Origin: MH13 sp040219355
GTDB lineage: Bacteria; Pseudomonadota; Alphaproteobacteria; Rhizobiales; MH13
Direction of reading: 5' to 3'
Assembly (NCBI GenBank): GCA_040219355.1
Contig: JAVJSN010000014.1
Location: 186,001 to 250,000, forward strand
DNA: 64,000 nt
Position numbers and translations under genes: made by a program. The notes under the pieces are model-generated. The model ran no database searches. It saw only the letters and a program-made list of their open reading frames with translations, and had not been told where the DNA came from. Position 1 is the first letter of the stretch, and each line of letters begins with the position of its first letter. This document shows positions 59,032-64,000 of this stretch, piece by piece.

Positions 59032-59262
59032 GTGAGCAGCGAGATCTATCTCGAAATTGTTCCCGTCGATAAGGCGCTACGCGTCACAGCTATTGATCCT
59101 GTAACGGGGCTGGAAGTGGTATTTGCCGCTCCCAGCTACACCGCGCGTGAGCGCATCAACGAGCTTGCTCGTCGCAAGTTGCTGGCGCGTATCGCTCGCG
59201 AGCGGCCAGACTCCGGATCATCGAAGCCCGATATCGTACCTGGGCGTGGCAAGCTCGTCTGA
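59032..59262 (+). CDS. Small conserved protein, 76 residues
   Basis: A short frame with a GTG start, MSSEIYLEIVPVDKALRVTA, then PVTGLEVVFAAPSYTARERI, a basic helix NELARRKLLARIARER and a polar tail. It reads as a small soluble alpha/beta protein. It lies 12 bases after the transpeptidase gene and is probably co-transcribed with it. I recall a similar unnamed family (possibly DUF6898) but cannot confirm. No function is assigned. Confidence 0.75.
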   Translation: MSSEIYLEIVPVDKALRVTAIDPVTGLEVVFAAPSYTARERINELARRKLLARIARERPDSGSSKPDIVPGRGKLV

Positions 59263-59413
59263 GCATTAAATCCCGCGCGCATTTTACGCGGCGAACAGTG
59301 TGTTGGACAGCGCCGTGCAATGTGTTAGCTGCACATCTCGCTTGCCAATTGCCTGTAACGCGCGCGCTGGCGCGCGGACCCATCGCCGATCTATCACCAG
59401 GGGGCCCTCATCC

Positions 59414-60727
59414 ATGGCTATGACCGAACACGACGCACAGGCGTTGTATCCGACCTTCTTCACCGATGATCTTGCCACGACCGATCCGCAATTGGCCGCT
59501 GCCATCAAAGGAGAGCTCGGCCGCCAACAGCATGAGATCGAACTGATCGCATCGGAGAACATTGTCAGCCGCGCCGTGATGGAAGCGCAAGGCTCTGTGA
59601 TGACCAACAAATACGCCGAAGGTTATCCTGGTCGCCGCTATTATGGCGGCTGCCACTTCGTTGATATTGCGGAACAATTGGCCATTGAGCGCGCGTGCAA
59701 ACTGTTCGACTGCGAGTTCGCCAACGTCCAGCCGAATTCCGGCAGCCAGGCCAACCAAGCGGTGATGCTTGCACTTGCCAAACCAGGCGACACCATTCTC
59801 GGCATGAGCTTAGATGCCGGCGGTCACTTGACTCATGGTGCAGCCCCCAATCTCTCGGGCAAATGGTTCAATGCCGTTCAGTATGGCGTGCGCAAAGACG
59901 ATGGCCTGCTGGACTATGATCAAGTCGAGCAGCTGGCGCGCGAACACAAGCCGACGATCATCATCGCGGGTGGATCGGCCTACTCGCGCCAGTTTGACTT
60001 CGCTCGGTTCCGTGACATCGCCGATTCTGTTGGCGCGTTGCTGCTGGTCGATATGGCGCATTTTGCCGGTTTGGTGGCCGGTGGACAGCACCCTAGCCCG
60101 TTTCCCTACGCAGACGTTGCGACCACGACCACGCACAAAACCCTGCGTGGACCGCGTGGCGGCATGATCCTTACCAACAAGGGCGACATTGCCAAGAAGC
60201 TGAACTCGGCTGTTTTCCCAGGCCTCCAGGGTGGCCCACTGATGCACGTCATTGCCGCCAAGGCAGTGGCCTTCGCAGAAGCGCTACGCCCAGAGTTCAA
60301 AATTTACGCCAAAAACGTCGTCGAGAACGCCGTTGCATTGGCTGAAACGCTGAAAGGCCATGGCTACGATATTGTGTCCGGCGGCACGGAAAATCATATC
60401 GTGCTTGTGGATCTGCGACCGAAGAACCTCACTGGTAAAGTCTCGGAGAAGGCGCTGGAGCGCGCGGGCATCACCTGCAACAAAAACGGCGTTCCATTCG
60501 ATCCGCAGAAGCCGTTTGTTACCTCAGGCGTGCGCCTTGGCTCACCTGCTTGTACGACACGCGGTTTCGGAGTGGCTGAGTTCCAGGAAGTTGGCCACTT
60601 GATATCTGAGGTGCTTGACGTTCTGTCGCAGAACCAGACCGACGAAGATACGCTGGTGGAAAAAGCTGTTCATGAGAAAGTGGTGAAGCTGACAGATCGT
60701 TTCCCGATCTACACTGACCTCGGCTAG
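59414..60727 (+). CDS. glyA: Serine hydroxymethyltransferase
   Basis: A PLP enzyme converting serine and tetrahydrofolate to glycine and 5,10-methylene-THF, 437 residues. The PLP lysine is Lys242 in TTTTHKTLRGPRGG. Other marks are ELIASENIVSRAVMEAQGSV, NKYAEGYPGRRYYGGC and VDMAHFAGLVAGG. The ATG follows AGGGGG; a second ATG two codons later is also possible, and the longer upstream frame is rejected. It leads a same-direction run with nrdR and the riboflavin genes, 18 bases before nrdR. Confidence 0.97.
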   Translation: MAMTEHDAQALYPTFFTDDLATTDPQLAAAIKGELGRQQHEIELIASENIVSRAVMEAQGSVMTNKYAEGYPGRRYYGGCHFVDIAEQLAIERACKLFDCEFANVQPNSGSQANQAVMLALAKPGDTILGMSLDAGGHLTHGAAPNLSGKWFNAVQYGVRKDDGLLDYDQVEQLAREHKPTIIIAGGSAYSRQFDFARFRDIADSVGALLLVDMAHFAGLVAGGQHPSPFPYADVATTTTHKTLRGPRGGMILTNKGDIAKKLNSAVFPGLQGGPLMHVIAAKAVAFAEALRPEFKIYAKNVVENAVALAETLKGHGYDIVSGGTENHIVLVDLRPKNLTGKVSEKALERAGITCNKNGVPFDPQKPFVTSGVRLGSPACTTRGFGVAEFQEVGHLISEVLDVLSQNQTDEDTLVEKAVHEKVVKLTDRFPIYTDLG

Positions 60728-60745
60728 AAAGACCACTGACGTTCG

Positions 60746-61234
60746 ATGCGCTGTCCCTTCTGCCAAAGCCTGAACACCCACGTTAAAGACTCACGGCCCG
60801 CCGAGGACAATGCTGTCATTCGTCGTCGCCGGGTGTGCGGCGATTGTGGCGGTCGGTTCACTACATTTGAACGCGTGCAACTACGTGAGCTGACCGTTGT
60901 AAAACGCGATGGCAAGCGCCAAGCCTTTGATCGCGATAAGCTTTTGCGATCAGTCGGAATCGCTGCGCGCAAACGACCATTGGCCGAAGATCAGCTTGAG
61001 CGCTTGGTGTCCGGCATCGTGCGCCAGCTTGAGAGCACTGGCGAGACGGATGTGCAATCTGACAAAATCGGATTGCTGGTCATGGACGCCCTCAAAGGTC
61101 TGGATGATGTCGCCTATGTCCGGTTTGCCTCCGTGTACAAAGATTTTCGCGAGGCGCGCGACTTTGAAGAGTTCGTTGAGGAGCTTGCCAGTTCCTCCGG
61201 CGTGGCAGGCAAGCGCGTTGACCAGGCCGAGTGA
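60746..61234 (+). CDS. nrdR: Transcriptional repressor NrdR
   Basis: A 162-residue zinc-ribbon/ATP-cone repressor of ribonucleotide reductase genes, sensing ATP and dATP. The zinc ribbon has Cys3, Cys6, Cys31 and Cys34 (MRCPFCQS and CGDCGGRF). The ATP-cone spans about 49-139 (VVKRDGKRQAFDRDKLLRSV). The position between glyA and ribD is conserved in alphaproteobacteria. It overlaps the GTG of ribD by four bases. Confidence 0.97.
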   Translation: MRCPFCQSLNTHVKDSRPAEDNAVIRRRRVCGDCGGRFTTFERVQLRELTVVKRDGKRQAFDRDKLLRSVGIAARKRPLAEDQLERLVSGIVRQLESTGETDVQSDKIGLLVMDALKGLDDVAYVRFASVYKDFREARDFEEFVEELASSSGVAGKRVDQAE

Positions 61235-62241
61235 TCGCACCGGCGATGACCCAAGAGCCTGATCGTCGCTATTTGGCCGCGGCTCTTCGCCTTGGCAATG
61301 CACAACTGGGTCGCACATGGCCCAATCCAGCCGTTGGATGCCTTATTGTCAAAGACGGCGTCGTTGTTGGCGCTGGCGCGACCGGGCAGGGCGGTCGCCC
61401 GCATGGTGAGACCGTTGCTTTGGACGAAGCAGGCGAGGCCGGGCGCGGCGCCACGGCGTATGTCTCGCTGGAACCTTGCAATCACCACGGCAAGACCGGT
61501 CCGTGCACGCTGGCGTTGAGGGAGGCGGGGATCGCGCGCGTCGTGATCGCTTTGGGTGACCCTGATCCGCGCGTTTCCGGGTCTGGTGTTGCACGGCTGC
61601 GCGAAGTAGGCGTAGAGGTGCTGTTTGAGCCGTTCAATGACATCCGCGTCAGCGCCATCCACGCGCATCGCGGTCATGTTACGCGCCTTGCCAAGGGTCG
61701 CCCCCATGTCACGCTGAAACTGGCGCTGAGCGCTGATGGCGGCATCGGTCTGCCAGACAAGGGTCAAGTGGCCATCACCACACCGGCCACCAATCGGCTG
61801 ATGCATGGATTGCGCGCCCGTATGGACGCCATCGCTGTTGGGGCAGGCACCTATCAGGCGGATGCGCCTCAACTGACCGTGCGCCTTGAGGGGTTGGCCC
61901 AATGTTCGCCACAGCGTGTTGTTTTTGGCGGCAAGGAGGCTCCAAAAGGCTTCATTCATCTGCCAGGGCATGACCTGGAAACCAGTCTGCAAAAGCTTGG
62001 CGAGCAAGGTATTACGAGCTTACTGGTTGAAGGCGGTGGAAAACTCGCCTTGAGCCTGCTCAGTGCCGATCTGGTAGATGAGGCCATTTTGATCAAAGGT
62101 GCCCCGGTGCTCGGTGAGCGAGCCATAAGACCCTTTGGGACGGATCCTTTTTATACCGGACTAGACGGCTTCACCGTACACTCGCGGCGACAAAGCGGCC
62201 CTGATCGTATCGTCACCTTTGTGCCAGCTAGAAAGGCTTAG
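61231..62241 (+). CDS. ribD: Bifunctional riboflavin deaminase/reductase RibD
   Basis: Performs the second and third steps of riboflavin synthesis (deaminase and reductase), 336 residues. The deaminase zinc site reads HGETVALDEAG, with HGE in place of the more common HAE, and LEPCNHHGKTGPC supplies the two cysteines. The reductase domain (from about 150) starts HVTLKLALSADGG and has ITSLLVEGGGKLALSLL. The GTG start gives a four-base overlap with nrdR; an ATG five codons later is the alternative. ribE begins three bases after the stop. Confidence 0.95.
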   Translation: MIAPAMTQEPDRRYLAAALRLGNAQLGRTWPNPAVGCLIVKDGVVVGAGATGQGGRPHGETVALDEAGEAGRGATAYVSLEPCNHHGKTGPCTLALREAGIARVVIALGDPDPRVSGSGVARLREVGVEVLFEPFNDIRVSAIHAHRGHVTRLAKGRPHVTLKLALSADGGIGLPDKGQVAITTPATNRLMHGLRARMDAIAVGAGTYQADAPQLTVRLEGLAQCSPQRVVFGGKEAPKGFIHLPGHDLETSLQKLGEQGITSLLVEGGGKLALSLLSADLVDEAILIKGAPVLGERAIRPFGTDPFYTGLDGFTVHSRRQSGPDRIVTFVPARKA

Positions 62242-62244
62242 CCC

Positions 62245-62850
62245 ATGTTCACAGGCATCGTTACCGCTATGGGCTTTGTTGAGGCCGTCGAAACCATGGG
62301 TGCCGACAAACGCTTCGCGATCCTCTCGCCCTATGATGCGGGTACCATCGATCTTGGCGCGTCCATCGCTCATGACGGCTGCTGCCTGACGGTCACCACC
62401 TTGGATCAAACGCCGGATGGCGCGCGCTATACCGTTGATGCGTCAAGCGAAACGCTGCGCCTGACAACACTTGGTCAATGGCAAAAGGGAACGCGTATCA
62501 ATCTAGAACGGTCTTTGAAGCTCGGCGATGAAATGGGTGGTCATCTGGTCACCGGCCATGTGGATGGCATGGCCAAGATCACCAAACGTGAGGATGGCGA
62601 GAACACATCGTTCTTTGAGATTGAGTCCCCGCCCGCGCTTTCCAAGTTCATCGCAAAAAAGGGTTCGGTCTGCCTTCAAGGCACTTCGCTAACGGTCAAC
62701 GATGTCGATGGTGACCGTTTTACGCTGATGTTGATCCCGCACACACTGTCGGTCACCACTTGGGGAGACAGGCAGGTGGGCGACGCGATGAACATCGAGA
62801 TTGACCTGATGGCCCGCTACGCTGAGCGACTGATGGGTAGCGCTGGCTAG
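62245..62850 (+). CDS. ribE: Riboflavin synthase alpha chain
   Basis: Dismutates two 6,7-dimethyl-8-ribityllumazine to riboflavin, 201 residues in two homologous lumazine-binding halves. The halves start MFTGIVTAMGFVEAV and GHLVTGHVDGMAKI (near residue 98). The C-terminus is RYAERLMGS. It is in series with ribD and ribH; no FMN riboswitch is visible before the operon. Confidence 0.96.
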   Translation: MFTGIVTAMGFVEAVETMGADKRFAILSPYDAGTIDLGASIAHDGCCLTVTTLDQTPDGARYTVDASSETLRLTTLGQWQKGTRINLERSLKLGDEMGGHLVTGHVDGMAKITKREDGENTSFFEIESPPALSKFIAKKGSVCLQGTSLTVNDVDGDRFTLMLIPHTLSVTTWGDRQVGDAMNIEIDLMARYAERLMGSAG

Positions 62851-62895
62851 CAAAAGGCGTATAAGCGGCGCGCAGTTCAAACAAATCGGTAGCCC

Positions 62896-63327
62896 ATGGC
62901 CCATTTTCTCATCGTTGAAGCACGTTTCTACACCGACCTGGCAGACGAATTGGCCGCTGGCGCGATCGAGGCGTTGCAGGCTGCTGGCCATACCTATGAG
63001 CGAGTTGCTGTGCCCGGCGCGCTGGAAATCCCTGCCGCGATGATGATCGGCTACCGCAATCCAAAAGCTTATGATGGTTACATCGCATTGGGTGTGGTCA
63101 TCCGTGGGGAAACCTCGCACTACGATATTGTGGCCGGGGAATCGTCCCGCGCTTTGATGGATCTGACACTCAATCCTGGTCTTGCCGTCGGCAACGGCAT
63201 CCAAACCGTTGAAAACCGTGATCAAGCTTGGGCACGCGCCAATCGTTCGGACAAAAACAAAGGGGCGGGCGCCGCCAAGGCTGCCATGACGCTAGCTGCG
63301 TTGCGCCATACAATGGGAACCCAATGA
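62896..63327 (+). CDS. ribH: 6,7-dimethyl-8-ribityllumazine synthase
   Basis: A 143-residue lumazine synthase. The substrate loop is VPGALEIPAAM (near 38) and the phosphate/His motif is LGVVIRGETSHYDIVAGES (near 65-84), with VGNGIQTVEN following. The length and the short N-terminus are those of alphaproteobacterial RibH. Its stop overlaps the nusB start (ATGA). Confidence 0.96.
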   Translation: MAHFLIVEARFYTDLADELAAGAIEALQAAGHTYERVAVPGALEIPAAMMIGYRNPKAYDGYIALGVVIRGETSHYDIVAGESSRALMDLTLNPGLAVGNGIQTVENRDQAWARANRSDKNKGAGAAKAAMTLAALRHTMGTQ

Positions 63328-63815
63328 TGGCTTCGCCGCCTCACTCAAGTTCCACATCAAAAGGCGCCACGCCCAAACCTGCCAATGCGCGTGGGGTTGC
63401 ACGCCTGGTGGCTGTTCAAGCGCTTTACCAAATGGACGTGGGCGGCACGACGTTGCCGCAAGCGTTGGCCGAGTTTGAACTGTTTCGCCTGGCCGATGAG
63501 GTTGATGGTTGGGCGTATCGCCCGGCGGACAAAGGCTATTTTCGCCACCTCGTCCAAGGCGTGGTGGAGAGCCAAAAAATTCTGGATCCTGCCATTCACG
63601 CGGCCCTGCCCGATGGGTGGCCACTGACTCGTCTCGATACGTTGCTTCGGGCTATTTTGCGCACGGCTGCTTTTGAAATCATGAAGCGGCAGGACATCCC
63701 ATCGGCCGTGATCCTCAACGAGTATATCGATGTGGCCAAGGCCTTTTATGAGGACCAGGAAGTCCGGCTCACCAATGGCGTGCTGAACGCGCTGGTGAAG
63801 CGTTTTCGCGCCTAA
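63324..63815 (+). CDS. nusB: Transcription antitermination factor NusB
   Basis: An all-helical RNA-binding factor that acts with NusE at rRNA boxA sites, 163 residues. The first conserved helix is ARGVARLVAVQALYQMDVGG (about 22-41). Then comes LDTLLRAILRTAAFEIM and the family end VILNEYIDVAKAFY with GVLNALVKRFR. The ATG overlaps the ribH stop. A disordered Ser/Thr-rich N-terminus of about 20 residues precedes the domain. Confidence 0.95.
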   Translation: MMASPPHSSSTSKGATPKPANARGVARLVAVQALYQMDVGGTTLPQALAEFELFRLADEVDGWAYRPADKGYFRHLVQGVVESQKILDPAIHAALPDGWPLTRLDTLLRAILRTAAFEIMKRQDIPSAVILNEYIDVAKAFYEDQEVRLTNGVLNALVKRFRA

Positions 63816-63906
63816 CCTCAAGTGAAAGACGCTTGAGCGACGACACGTCCGCGCATAAGCGTTTTCCAACATGGACGTTTGGTCGTCGCCGCGCGATACC
63901 CGTGTC

Positions 63907-64000
63907 ATGACCATAGCTTCCGCCGAACCCGTCGAAACGCACGATGATCCACGTGCTAAGCGCAATGCTCTCATCCTTGCGGTGGCGCAGGCATTTGGCG
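63907..64000 (+). CDS. MFS transporter, N-terminal fragment cut by window end
   Basis: An open frame beginning MTIASAEPVETHDDPRAKRN and entering a hydrophobic segment ALILAVAQAFG. The alanine-rich AKRNALILAVAQAFG is a common start of the first helix of major-facilitator proteins in alphaproteobacteria. Only 31 codons are visible, so the family is inferred from this short stretch. It lies 91 bases downstream of nusB. Confidence 0.6.
   Translation, partial: MTIASAEPVETHDDPRAKRNALILAVAQAFG

Noticed and set aside
59361..59376. CGCGCG-CTGG-CGCGCG hairpin before glyA
   Set aside because: Alternating CG repeats pair with themselves by composition; no U-tract or conserved riboswitch feature, so no element is called.
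61114..62007. 297-codon open frame antisense to nrdR/ribD
   Set aside because: The opposite strand encodes well-conserved NrdR and RibD with intact motifs; the antisense protein looks like no family.
63817..63837. Possible terminator after nusB (CTCAAG/CTTGAG)
   Set aside because: Only six pairs with a nine-base loop and no following T-run; too weak to call.

Overview
The window reads as a stretch of chromosome from an alphaproteobacterium of the order Hyphomicrobiales (Rhizobiales). The supports are the gene order smpB / rpoZ-rsh-pyrE-DUF2062-acpS-lepB-rnc-era-recO-parC and glyA-nrdR-ribD-ribE-ribH-nusB, a rhizobial-type outer-membrane porin, the LdtR MarR regulator with an L,D-transpeptidase, and the magnesium-type HemB. 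I assign it to order level only. I saw no insertion sequence, prophage, CRISPR array, rRNA or tRNA.

Layout. (1) 1-1.83 kb: end of a TRAP transporter large permease and its binding protein. (2) 1.84-19.2 kb: a sugar-utilisation locus. It holds two cytoplasmic GH31 enzymes of alpha-xylosidase type, xylose isomerase, a LacI-type repressor, an EthD-like protein, two candidate oxidative-route enzymes (an SDR and an SMP-30 lactonase) and two ABC sugar importers, one of MalEFGK type and one of ribose/xylose type. Three near-identical operator palindromes built on AATACAAA-NN-TTTGTATT lie at the divergent gene starts and tie the locus into one LacI regulon. (3) 19.3-24.1 kb: manC, a 3-oxoacid CoA-transferase pair, a 35-bp tandem repeat and a porin. 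(4) 24.2-30.1 kb: a BON-repeat/OmpA envelope protein with two small membrane proteins, an alpha/beta hydrolase and a soluble lytic transglycosylase. (5) 30.4-43.5 kb: a dense housekeeping block from dapA to parC. (6) 43.6-51.3 kb: a sorbitol/mannitol operon (smoEFGKS-mtlK) behind its own LacI regulator and a perfect 20-bp operator. (7) 51.3-59.3 kb: leucyl-transferase bpt, an SLC13-type transporter, an RDD protein, hemB, and a cell-wall set (membrane protein, ldtR, L,D-transpeptidase). (8) 59.4-64 kb: glyA-nrdR-riboflavin-nusB and the start of an MFS transporter.

How it works together. The 1.8-19 kb locus plausibly imports alpha-xylosides and free pentose, splits the xylosides inside the cell, and isomerises xylose to xylulose. 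The SDR and SMP-30 lactonase could give a parallel oxidation route. No xylulokinase is in the window. The 43-51 kb operon imports hexitols and oxidises them to fructose. In all three ABC sugar operons a stem-loop separates the binding-protein gene from the rest. The most interesting unexplained items are the three-operator regulon with an EthD protein of unknown role, the 118-residue repeat OmpA protein with its small membrane neighbours, the 35-bp palindromic tandem repeat, and a structured element just upstream of rpoZ.
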